Of a stretch of DNA of 64,000 nt, positions 22,905 through 34,620 are shown one piece after another. The notes under the pieces were generated by a model. It saw only the letters and a list, made by a program, of their open reading frames with translations, did not search any database and was not told the origin of the DNA. The position numbers and the translations under genes are program-made. Within the stretch, counting starts at the first letter, position 1. Each line of letters opens with the position of its first letter. The DNA is from Vespa crabro (taxonomy: Eukaryota > Arthropoda > Insecta > Hymenoptera > Vespidae): contig NC_060961.1 in the NCBI RefSeq assembly GCF_910589235.1, positions 3,356,001 to 3,420,000 of the forward strand, read 5' to 3'.

Positions 22905-23571
22905 AGAAAAAATTCCGATAAAAGGCGAGTTTCGATCGTAAAAAAAAAAAAAATAAAAAACTGACGCACCAATACGATCCTTCCTTCTGTGCACGTTTGC
23001 CTGTAGGGTTGCATCAGACAGGCGTGCCTTATAATCATGAACTTAGAGTCACGATTTTTTATTATTGCACTTATACGCAAAATTTTCGGATCAATTACAA
23101 AACTATCGAGTTCGCATTATTCGAACTAATTTATGTAAATTTGTGACATTTCTCTCTATTCCCTCCATTAATATGGAATCCAACATATCGAGTATTACTT
23201 GTATTACCTCGTGTACATTAATTAAAATTAGATATTGCAAGTAGGTGCGAAACAAAGATCTGACGGTATAACGACCTAACCATGAACGTTCACCCTTTTC
23301 CATCCTTCTCCGCTGATTCTCCAATGCGGCCACGGATTCAAATTGAAATTTTACCGTTAATGTTATTGATATTCCGTTAGTCCGTCTCGCTTTACATTCA
23401 AATTTTAACATCGCCTGGGTTGCAGAATTCGTACAACTGTCGGCGAAATGACGTACAGCCATGGGACCGGCTCGCACTGGATATCGGGTATCGATCAGGA
23501 AAATCACCCACGCACGAAAAAAAAGAATCGAGAGAAAGAGTGAGACAGAAAGAGTGAGATAGAAAGAGAAT

Positions 23572-23625
<54 letters not shown>

Positions 23626-25629
23626 CAGAGAAAAGCAATGGGAAAGGCTTATAGCCTGTGGGAAAAACAACATTCCTCACAAGGGTACACATTTTTACCG
23701 TTCTTTTTCATAACTCGGTCCGTACTGTGTATCTATTCGATATTGTACCTTTCAAGAGCGTTTTATGAAAAATCATGATCAGACAACGAAAGGAAACCTA
23801 ATAAGAATAAAATATAGTAAAGAATCGCAAACTTGCCGTATGAGAAACATAAAAATATCGGTGTAAAGTATGCAGAAGATTCCAATGACTATTGGTCAAA
23901 GGTTGCTTGAACGACAGGAGGTTAGTGGGGGGTGGAAGTGATAGCGGGCAACCGATAGGGTCCAGTCTTTCTCGTTTGGCCAATCGATCGAGCTGAAAAT
24001 TTCCGACCCTTAATTAAGATAGCGAGAGCACTTGAGTTTTCAATTAAAAGGGAACGACGCTTCTCTATCGCTCTTTGTTTCTCTTCGATTCTCTTTTTCT
24101 CTTTTCTCTTTCTCTCTACTCCTCTCTCTCTTCCTCTCTCTCTATCTCTCTCTCTCTCTCTCTCTTTCTCTCTGTTTCCATCTGTCTCTATCTCTATTTC
24201 TATCTCTCTCACTCTGTTTGTATGATCTCACTCGCGCTCATATCACGTCGTCTTCCCAGTATCTCTTCCATTTTTTATTTTGTCCGACTGATCGGACCGC
24301 AACATTAAATGCAATTTCGTACGGCGCATCCTAGAAGAGTACTCCTCTACCACTCATCGATTCTACACGATTTGCTTTTTCCTTCAGTCACTCCTCAACC
24401 CGTATTGTTTCGAAATACACGCGACATCGTGTGTGCTAACTCTCGCGTATACGAGGATCCTTTGTCGAGCAATATTCAAAAAATTATTTGCTGCTTCGTT
24501 ATAACGCTCCAACGCTTTACTAATATTCTGTCGACTATAAAAATTGAAAAATTTCGATACACTTTATCCCATTTATTTCCTACTCCTCTATTCAATATTG
24601 ATATTTGATTTAAATCTTGTCTTTTACAAAATAATAACTTTGATTTGTGTTATAGATGAAAATTAGAATATAAGAATTAATTAATAGGAATTTCGAATCG
24701 TATTATTTTGACGAGAAGAGTATAGACACATTCTCTCGCGTGGACATATAGACATATAACGAGTAGTGGTGAGGAGAGGAAAGGAAAGAGGAGACGAGAG
24801 GGAGAGGGTGGAGATAATCGCAGAGAAGGGGTGGTATTTTTGGCGAGGCAGGTCCATCCTCCCTGGTTGCTATCGGCACGATGCGATCTATCTCTCTCTC
24901 AGGCTCATTCTGCGTACAGGGTTAGCCCTCGCGCAATGACAATTTTTGCAGAGGCAGGAAACACGAGCCGCGTGCCGGCGCCCTGCCGCTCTTTCCCACC
25001 CACGCACACGCACCACCAGCCGGATACATACGTCCGATGATACCACAGCACCATGACCATGGGACACGGGACTGATTGGGGTGTGCAGTCGAGCTATGCA
25101 GTTTAATTTATGTTGCATCACCAGCCAGTCGGACGTGTATCAAACTCCTACGACCTACCTCGGCTCGTTTCTCTCTTCTTCTCCTTTACTTTATTACTTT
25201 CTTTCCTCCTTCGTTCGAAGTGACGACATTCCAATCGTGTAAACTCTTCAACTTGGCGTATTGGTGCTGATATAACTTTACTCGTGCTTTCACTCGTGAC
25301 GTTTTTATGTGTACATACGTGTGTCTCTGTTTTATCACCCCAGTCCCTTTCCTTTGCTATCTCTTTTTTGTTCGTAACAGGTATCACGCACACATCACGT
25401 TCTTCTGTATAGAAGCTTCTGCGATTACAGGTTTGTAATCAGTCACATTGGTTTCGTTGTATTCGAAAGCTTAGAAATTTTTTATTAAATGCAAAGAATT
25501 TATTACTATTTACGAAAAACTAAAAGTCAAGGAATTCGTGAAAAAATGAACGAAAGAGTAACAAAATTTTTGGGTTCGGGAACATTACAAGTATTGCAGC
25601 TAGAGTGACGACTATTTCCAACTTCACGG

Positions 25630-25661
<32 letters not shown>

Positions 25662-26355
25662 TTCAAACTCGTAGATGCAAAACGCGAGAGATCAAATGAG
25701 CTATGAAGAGGCACGACGAGCTCGAGTCGCTACGTATTCACGATACGGAAACGGAATTCGAGAAAGAACGTGGAGGAAAGCTAATTAGCGTCGATCAAAG
25801 TTTTCCAAGCGTAATAAATGAACGGTCAATATTTGAATCGAGGATGTCCCCTCCCCCATTCCAATCCTTCGATTTTCTCCCTCTTTCATCCTCCGTTAGT
25901 TCGTTATCAGTTTTCTCCTTTTCCTATCTATTTTTGACTTCTTTAAATCCTTTCTCCGTTCGAATAAGAGGGTGAATCGTTTTACTACTTAGAACTTAGC
26001 TCAACGAACGTCCACGATGGAAATATTTTGTCTCTGTGCTATTTACTTTGTGCAGAGAGCAGCACGAGTCCGAGATAGCCGATGATTAATGGTCCTTCTT
26101 CAAGGTTTATTAACGAGCCGTCTACCCAGTGTACCACACGTTCTCCCGTATGGGACAGCCACCTTGAACGCTTTTTCGAAAATTTGACGGTTAGTAGAAG
26201 CTTGGGACACGCGTTAATGCTCTTTTCGAGTTTCTCTCAACGAACCTATCGCTCAAAGGAAACCTCAAATCATCTTTTTCCTTTTTTTTTCTTTGTTTTC
26301 ACTCGCGAAAAATAAATATAAATATTTTATTACCTTACGCACGTTCGACAACCGT

Positions 26356-26400
<45 letters not shown>
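22701..26400. other. non-coding stretch, poly-A and GA/CT tracts
   Basis: Holds A-rich runs at about 22780-22950, a pure GA tract (23574-23622), CT tracts (24079-24215, 25629-25663, 26358-26420) and several balanced, CpG-containing segments (24.7-25.1 and 25.9-26.2 kb). One uninterrupted minus frame (23507-23103) is not a repeat artefact but has no recognised similarity. Confidence 0.45.
23574..23622. repeat. (GA)n microsatellite
   Basis: Pure GA tract. Confidence 0.9.
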
Positions 26401-26416
<16 letters not shown>

Positions 26417-26420
26417 TTCG
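26358..26420. repeat. (CT)n microsatellite
   Basis: Pure CT tract. Confidence 0.9.
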
Positions 26421-26777
26421 ATGCGCGAGAGAAATTAATATAAATGGAATATTAATTTTACCTGTTGCGTAACAATTCTAACACGGATATCGTATCTCGC
26501 CTGAAAATAATCATTCAATTAAGTATTTTTATTGCTCTACCAATATCGCCCCGGTCGTTACCCGTGTTTATTATGTATCATTTATAAAATTAAGCGCTGG
26601 TAATCGGTACGATTGAAATCGCATACCCTTGAAATTATCCATCGATCGTGAATCTATGGATGTATTTATCAGGGTCACGCGGCCACCAGTTCGCTATTTA
26701 TTTTCATTGCGTTTTATCTTTTTTCTTTTTATTCGACGTAATTAATAATTGATCGAGTGTAATTAAATATGCAATGT

Positions 26778-26780
<3 letters not shown>

Positions 26781-26838
<58 letters not shown>
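26781..26838. repeat. (GA)n microsatellite
   Basis: Pure GA tract of 58 bp, inverted relative to the CT tract about 360 bp to the left. Confidence 0.9.
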
Positions 26839-26844
<6 letters not shown>

Positions 26845-26899
26845 TAAAGGAGAAACAGAAAGGAATACGAGAACGGAGCATGTATTACGAAACGAAAAA

Positions 26900-27977
26900 T
26901 TAGATTGGATTACCACCAAAATAATGTAGAATGAGTCGATATAATGATAGTAAGGATTAATAAAGGGGTCACGATGAAGGACAGACAGGAAACGTGACTT
27001 CTTTCGTTTGAAGTCGACCACGACGTCACGCCATAAGGCACCGTATAAATAGACGGTAATCGAATCCGATAATAGTCAGTACGGTCAATTAAGATGACCG
27101 CTGGTAAGGACCAATTAAACCTAAGTGCCTGACCGTACTGGTTCGAATTACGTATTTACGATCTAAAATTATGCCTTCTCGTAGCACGTTCTCGCATTCA
27201 TTATGAGCTTTATGATTTTACGACGTTCAACGTTCGACTTAATTTTTATAAAATAACATTTGATTATAAATGTACGTAATCGTTCTTTTAAGAAACATCA
27301 AAGAAGTCGTAGGAAGCGACGATTGACAATCATTCTCGAGAGGCGTACTCGAGCGTACGCGAAAATCGAGCTCATCGTTTTGCTGCGCGTGACCTTGGTG
27401 ATTAATTGCCGTGTTAATTGAAACGTTCGCTTAATAATTACACCGAGAACAACGGCGATGCGCGATTCATTTAGCAATCATTTTATTTTGTGTGCGTACG
27501 GACCGTACCGTGTGCTCTGGCCCTTCAACGCAACTCACACAGGCATACGTACTATGCCGACACGATAATGTGGAAAATTCTGAAAATGAACGGTGACCGT
27601 AGATAATGACCGATTTATATTCGATTTTCGGCATTTCACGAACGATTGCTCGCGGGGTGTCGAGGGATAATAGCCACGGTCAACGATACACTTTTGCTTT
27701 TCACGCGAAACGCGCGAATTCCGATTCTGCCGGATTAGATGAATGAATGAAAGTGTACTACCTCCTATTAGACATATGTATGTGTATCTGTGAATACATA
27801 TACATGCTACTCTGTATTTGCATCTCTGTTTAGCCATGCTCAAGCCACGTCTTCCGAGACGTATACTCTTTCGACCCTTTTCCTGCGGTTTTCCCACGAC
27901 CACGAATGGTCGGCAAACGAGTTTCCGCGAGGTCATAAAAAAATAAAAGAGAGAGAGAGAGAGAGAGAGATAGATAA

Positions 27978-28021
<44 letters not shown>

Positions 28022-29720
28022 TGAGAGGAAACAAGAAGTGGTTATTAAATATACCTACCTCGAAAAATAACAAAAAAGAACGTGTAAGTTACATCATCGT
28101 GTTTCTCTTTTTACACTTCTCTCGACACCGTATGTTCTATTTAAAGAAAGTCACGCTTCCTAAGGATATTTAACGTCGGTCGTTTAATTATGTTTTTAAG
28201 TAGTTTTCTATCAACTAATTGGCTTTACTCGTGAAAATTTTTCAAAGGCAAGTATCCTTCAGATTCGATACATTATACGAAGTACATGAACGATCATTTT
28301 GTATTTCTTATGAATAATTATTGAATTACAAAATTGCAAGGAATTAATTACGTCTCTTAATTTACTAATTATATTAATTAAATCGAAAACGAAAATGAAA
28401 TGCAATATGGAATTATTACGCGTATGCTTTCGTCTCGAAAATCGGATCTAATCTTGCTCGTAACCGATTTCCAAGAGTAATAGCCGATCGCATGTGAAGG
28501 GTGCCGAACGAAAAACATCTGAATAGCTCCGATCGAGGAATTTTAATTTACGAACAATACTGTACTACCGGTCACGGTTAAACGTGCACGAAACGAGAAG
28601 GCCAATGCAACACGCGAAAGAGAGAAAGAAAAAGAGAGAAAGAAAAAAGAGGGAGAAAGAGAGAATAGAAGAGCGATCTCGTTCGGGCATCGATTCTCTC
28701 AGAAAAATAAATGGCGCGTGAGTCGGCCGTTGGATGGAAGAAGTTTATTCTATTTTTTCAACGTACGAACGTACATCTCCACCCGGACAATACTTTTGCC
28801 ATTGAACACGTAGGAAACGGAGGCTATGTTCGCTGATGTATGGAGCCGTCTCTCGTTGATAGATAACAGAAACTTTACAGGCAGAACTTTTTTCCCGGTG
28901 CGTCAATGTCGACCTTTAATTTTGACCAGCGACCCACTCTCGCGCGTCCAAGTGGACAAAGCTCGACGAAATGTGGCTGAAGAGGTCATTTTCGAAATAT
29001 CCCAGTGCCTAATGAATAATTTCACGCCCACAGTCGTGATCGTTCCGCTCATTATGATGATTTTTCATTGGGATTGAAGAAAATTAGTAACGATTATTCG
29101 ATCGATGAGTCTGCGCGAGATGAACGCGACTCATCGAAAGTATAATCGCGTTGGTAGCCTCCACGATGGTCGAGATATCGGCACGCCAATTATCTCCGAG
29201 TCGATCAATTGAAAAACCAGCTGTTGGTGATTGGCAGCTTCCAATCCTGAAGCAACATTAATTGTTTCGTGCGAAACGCCCAAATCGGTCATCATAACGG
29301 GAAATATATTTTTGAAATTCGGATAAAATCAATATGTCCGTATTCAGTCTCAAAAATGGCTTAATACTTCAGTTTTTACCTTTATTTTAGATTTTCATAT
29401 CTCAAGGAACATTGTGCCAATTGATATCATCTTCGAATTTAATATCGACGATTACGCGACAAATCTAACATGCGGGCAGCCTACTTAACCACGATATAAA
29501 AACGTAATGGCGATCTGGCAAATGCGAGAGATAGATAATATCTTCGGCATTTACATTGAAACGATAAAGTATGACGGTGCGGCAACAATTGAATAAATCC
29601 GAAGCCGTGCCGGCCGGCGTAATATTTATTCCCGCGGTAGAGGTTAATCACAATTAACGCCAAATATTTGTCATGCCGATGAGAGCCACGATTTTACGTG
29701 TATATTTAACCGTATCCATT
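26900..29720. promoter_or_regulatory. candidate conserved regulatory region
   Basis: Long runs of non-repetitive, balanced sequence (about 26990-27600, 28430-28620, 28690-29330 and 29560-29720) in AT-rich surroundings, with many TAAT/ATTA homeodomain-type cores (for example GGTTAATCACAATTAACG near 29643) and no convincing frame. Such islands in insect gene deserts are often conserved enhancers. It is broken by a (GA)n tract at 27950-28031. No conservation data are available here, so this is inference from composition. Confidence 0.3.
27950..28031. repeat. (GA)n / (GATA)n repeat
   Basis: GA tract with a short GATA block in the middle. Confidence 0.9.
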
Positions 29721-30728
29721 CTTTCACTCACATCCCTATTATCACTCTTTTGCGGTAAAAGATAAAATAAGATTTTCGAGCGAAAGAACTTTTTGAAATT
29801 TGTATATCATATCATTGCTAATATACGCTTCAGTACAAAGATAAAATATTGTCAGATTAGATTAATAAGTATATATATAAGTATGTAAGATGTGTTAAGG
29901 TTAACGAGTGAAAATGACCTTTTTTTTCTTTTTTTCTTTTTTCTTTTTTTTTTTTTTTTTGAAAAAGTATGGATTTTATCTGTACAAGGATACTCTAATA
30001 TATACAAAATACAAATCTTATCAGCTTGTATCATTACAAATCGTAACATGAAATGAACAATCTTTCGTTATCATTGTTTTAAGTGATTCAAGATATACAG
30101 AAAAAAAACGAATATCAATGCGAAATTCGATTGATATTTATCCATAAGTTCTACTCGAGGAATAAATAAGAGAAAGATTTCTATCTTATTCAATAAGAGA
30201 TTTTGAAATAGTAAAATTCTTATCGAAGTTGCATTCATTCGATTCCAATTCCGCTGATAGGAAACGACAAATAACATGAATACCTCTAATAAAATAGTTG
30301 ACAATAGATGATCACATAATGTGATAATACGATTGACAAAAATATAATGAAGATATGCATCAATTGCTGAAAAACAATTGAAACAAAACATATCCGATTA
30401 TTTTATAAAAAGAAAATATTCTTTTATCAATTATTTCAATGAAAATTTTCTCTAGGTATTTTTTATATATCTGTGTATCTTTTTCTCTTATTTCCGATTG
30501 CTTCTGATAATATACTCAATCAATTCTAATCACTTGTAATATAGAAACAAATAATTTTGTAGATTAGAATAATTATTTTCCAGTATAATTAAATCTTTTC
30601 GTTCGATCTCGAACCGTCTTTTCTCATTTATCCTGATCGATCAAACTATCTTATTATTTCAGAGTTGACGAAAAAATATTCGATCAAGTAATAAACTAAT
30701 AATTTCACGTATCAAGTGAAACTTTTAA
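29721..30728. other. AT-rich sequence downstream of the lipase gene
   Basis: AT-rich with a poly-T run (about 29920-29960). It would contain the lipase 3' UTR, but I see no clear AATAAA within a few hundred bases of the stop other than an ATTAAA overlapping the stop codon. Confidence 0.45.
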
Positions 30729-32286
30729 TTAACCCTTAGCAAAGGGTGAAACCGGATTAGTATCGAGAAAGAAGATGCCTTTTTCGATGAAATGTTTCTT
30801 AATTCCTCCCATGGTCAATGATAATTTTTTATTGCAAAGTCCAAGTTTGAACCGCACATAATTTTCGCATTTCTTCGCATGGAATCCTATTTTGCTGTTG
30901 ATTGATTCGGCGAATAATTCATAAGCCCGTAAATGTGAACATGAACCAGCGGCGTCTACTATACAGCCTGCTTGTTTTACACCTCCGTTTGGATAAAAAT
31001 CTACATCACCAATAGAATTTAAAAAGCCAAGGACACCACCGTTCGTGTGAATGATCTCGACGTAATTAGCGTCACCTTGTGAGATACGCGAGCCTTCTTT
31101 AGCTTTAATGAAACCCGGTAATGCTGGATCCAAACCTAGAAATTAGTATGTCTTTAGTAAAATATAAAAATTCAATATATTTTATTAAATAATCAAATTT
31201 TATCGATGTTCGATTTTTATCGATATCAATGATCTTACAAATTATATGGAAAGATTAAATCCGATTTACCAATGATATAATTGACGGTGCCTTTTGCGTA
31301 ATGAGCAGCCAAGCCAACTATGTGAGCTCCGAGAGAGTGGCCAACCATTGTAGTCGTTGATAAATTCATACCTTCTTTTTCTAGGAAGTCTAACATAGTG
31401 CTGACATATTGGCTGACCATTTTCACACGTATAACGGTCCAAAAATATGGCTTGACAGAGATCTTACTCCAATCGATTACAATAACGTTGTAATCATTAT
31501 GATTTAAATATGCTGCCAATGTAAACGATTGATGTTATATTAAAATAAAAACTAAAATCAATGTTAAATAATAAAAATATAGGAAGTGATTACTCATAAA
31601 TTATATATGAGAATAAACTTTTGTTTGAAAAATAATAATATTGTAATATTTCGTCAAATTTATATGACTCACCATCGCGAATTAATATGCATGAATCGCT
31701 ATTATGAGAATTAATCCATCCATGAGTAATTATTTGAGTTGATCTGTTGAAGTTGAAGTTACTTTTCTTCAATGATTCTAGATCATTAATAGAAATAACA
31801 TCAGGTTCTTTACGATTATTAATAGTGTATAGATAAAAGAAAACGCGATTATGTAAATCTTTTAAAGTATCTTTTTCCGACTCTGCATCTTCTTCGGCGT
31901 AAAGCAGATCCTTTGTTAGAGATACTAAATTATGATCGTCATTCAAGACATACAAGTTGCTATTCAAAAGCTCTATATCTTCTGGTCCAAATTGAAACTG
32001 GTTTTCAGTCTCCTCCGATACAGAAAGACCTATTCAACAAAATGTCGAATTTATAACCCCTTGCAACATAAATAATTTATATATATATATATATATAAAT
32101 TTTAAAATATTAAAACACTATCGTTTGCACAATTATACATAAACATTAAATATTATAACGTAATACATATTTTTTTTATCATTGATAATAACTCGATTAG
32201 AGCACTATTGTAATGAAATTTGAAATGTATTTTTTACCGATAACGATGTAGAAGAACGTGAAACAAATCAGGAGGTGTGTCTTCAT
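30729..32286 (-). CDS. secreted phospholipase A1-like lipase (pancreatic lipase family)
   Basis: Complete four-exon gene of 351 residues: exons 32286-32238, 32029-31673, 31512-31270 and 31135-30729, all introns in phase 1 with GT-AG ends. Residues 1-17 are a signal peptide (MKTHLLICFTFFYIVIG). The alpha/beta-hydrolase core is clear: ITHGWINS at 117-124 (oxyanion-loop region), YNVIVIDWS at 143-151, nucleophile elbow GHSLG with Ser195, the GLDPALPGF block with Asp219, and CSHLRAYE with His284. These are the expected triad and order. NGGVLGF and DFYPNGG (around 248-268) are typical of arthropod PLA1-like lipases. Expected reaction: hydrolysis of sn-1 ester bonds of phospholipids and/or neutral lipids outside the cell. 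Vespid venom PLA1 belongs here, but so do digestive and other lipases. There are five cysteines after the signal peptide (130, 274, 282, 306, 317), an odd number, so one may be free. No disruption is seen. Confidence 0.93.
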
Positions 32287-32320
32287 GTTTGTCGTATTTT
32301 GATTGTAATTTACTGCGAAC

Positions 32321-32333
32321 TCTAATATATAAA
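32321..32333 (-). promoter_or_regulatory. TATA box candidate of the lipase gene
   Basis: Minus-strand TTTATATATTAGA lies about 35-48 bp upstream of the ATG at 32286, so a TATA-directed start would leave a very short 5' UTR. The sequence between (TTCGCAGTAAATTAC) could hold the initiator. Confidence 0.45.
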
Positions 32334-32340
32334 GAAATTG

Positions 32341-34100
32341 ATGTATTTACCAAATCATACTCTACTCATATTGATAAGATAAAATATTCGTTTTCATATA
32401 TATCAATAATGAAATCTTTGATCTCATTATAACTATCATTTTTATATCAACAGAATAAATTATTTATTCGGAATTAATCGATCAAAAGTAAAAAATCGAA
32501 TATTATTTTATTTATATTTTCTTCTTTTCGATTGTCCTTATACTCGCTAAGATGATTTTTAAAATGTAAACTATTCTTTAATCTAACTACGATAGATATT
32601 TCTTTATAATGATAAACTTTACATCATTACGTTATATTACCCTCTATAAAGATATATATGTATAAGTATTAATAACAATACATTAATTTATATAATTAAA
32701 ATTTTTATTTCATCGTGCTTCAAAACGATCGATATTATTTTTAAATCCTTATATTAATACCAACGTGATTTGTATTACTTGTCAATTTCAGTTGTCATAA
32801 GAAATTCTTATGTAATATCGATTGACTTTTATTTTTATCGTTTGCAATATTATACCATACATTTGATAAAATTCTAATAAATAAATATATGTAATTTGTA
32901 TTTAAAAAATTCGTCGCAAAATATATATATATATCTTATTGTTATTCTGATAATCAGTTTATTGTTATTTTGACAAGATCGCCGATCTTCTATTAAGTGT
33001 ACATTAATAAGCTACTAATGATAACGTAACAAGTGTTACGAAGAAGAAGAGCAAGGAAAGAAGGGAAACTGATAAAAATGTTACAATCGATGAACAACAA
33101 ATTAATATCAAGATTAAGATTGATTGTACTGATACATATGATCGTTAACTTATAGATCTTCTCAGAAATATATCTCAATGTTATAATCATTTGCATTAAA
33201 TTGACGAACTAGTTAACGCAAAGACATATTAAAATTCAAAAGATTCTAATAAATGAAAGAATCTTAAAAAATAAAAAAAAAAGAAAAAAGAAAGAAACAA
33301 ACAAACAAGAAAAAAATATAGCATTTAAATGTTTAATTAACATTTCAATTGTATATTCCCATATATCAAATCTTTTCCGATATAATAATATTGATAACGT
33401 ACGATAAGACTTACTTAGTTTTTTATCCAAAATCGATGATTGGCTATTTAATTGGCCGGATATTGAAAAAAAAATTCGATCGAAAGTTTTTTTTTTCTTT
33501 TTTTTTTTTTCTCTTTTTTTTCAGATAATCGAGTTATATAAACACCAAACTTTCGAAATAAATTCAAAATCTTCGCCATTAAGAATATTTTTCCTGTATG
33601 ACATGAATGAATTTTCAAATATTCAATTTATTCGTTCCGAATTTCATTTAGATCGAATAAAGAAAATGACAAGGAGGAAACTATTCGTCGATTTCATCAA
33701 ATTCACTCGTCATATTAAATTATTAACATATCGGAGAAACTCGTTAGTAATGCGAGTATTCTTTTTTATAAAAAACTTGTTCCGAGGGAAAATTCCAGCC
33801 TATAAAGGAGCACTGGACAAAATCAAACAGGTTAGATTGTTGTGTCAAGGGTTGGAAACCTGTTTTTGAGAGCATAAGGCTTGTGAACTTTTAACGTTAC
33901 ATTACCAAGACTAAGATACCGAGATACTATATTCTTACGATTACCGAGAAAAAAGAAAAGGGAGAAACATTTGGTGAGCTTAAATAGAAGAAAAAAAAAA
34001 AAAAGAGAAAAAAGAGAGAAAGATATAACAGGTGTTTAAAAAAGAAAAAAAGAAAGAAAGAAAAAAAGAAAAAGAAAAAGAAAAAAGAGAGGAAAAAAAA
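32341..34100. other. AT-rich desert upstream of the lipase gene
   Basis: Very AT-rich, with poly-T at about 33488-33521 and a purine tract at about 33984-34110. No gene supported. Confidence 0.55.
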
Positions 34101-34109
34101 GAGAAAGGA

Positions 34110-34620
34110 CGAAAAGTCGATAGTTTTTTTTGCGACGGCGCAGGTCATCGTTCCGGGCGATGCCAAAATCATGCTTAGATGACCGAAGCGAAGAATCTAC
34201 AGAGGCGAACAGGGTGCGGGCGCTTGCGTGAAGCTCGAAAATGAGGCTCGCGCGTTGGACGCTCGTGGGAAGGGGGGTGCGTTTGGGGGTTGTGAAAGCG
34301 AGGGCGCCTGCAGTGACTAGCCTCCATCGATTTACCGTGCGCCGCCATCTTGCCACCCTACGCCATAGGGGTTGACCACCCCTTTTCCTCCACACCACCA
34401 CCTCCTCCCCATCCCCCTTCCGTCCCGCCTTCACCATCGAGTTACCCCCCTCGAGGCAACGGTAGAGGCAGACATTTTGAAAAATGATTCCGAAAGTCAT
34501 CACCGTATCCTCTCTTGTTTTTGTCCAGTGGCCGGTCGCTACGCTCCAGCAAACTCACCCTCTCGTTTCTTTTTTCCTCTCTGTGACCCTACCTCTCTTT
34601 GAATACGTCAGAGCATCCAG
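34110..34620. promoter_or_regulatory. CpG-rich island with YY1/Pho-like site
   Basis: An abrupt change from AT-rich DNA to CpG- and C-rich sequence. GCCGCCATCTTG at 34341-34352 is the classical YY1/Pleiohomeotic motif (AAGATGGCGGC on the minus strand). It could be a promoter or a polycomb-type element. No transcript can be inferred. Confidence 0.35.

Noticed and set aside
27535..27936. 133-codon minus ATG frame
   Set aside because: Crosses a TA/CA-rich segment, has basic low-information composition and no recognised motif; likely chance, though it could be tested by RNA-seq.
28826..29077. 83-codon plus ATG frame in a balanced island
   Set aside because: The island looks non-coding (homeodomain-type cores) and the frame has no family resemblance.
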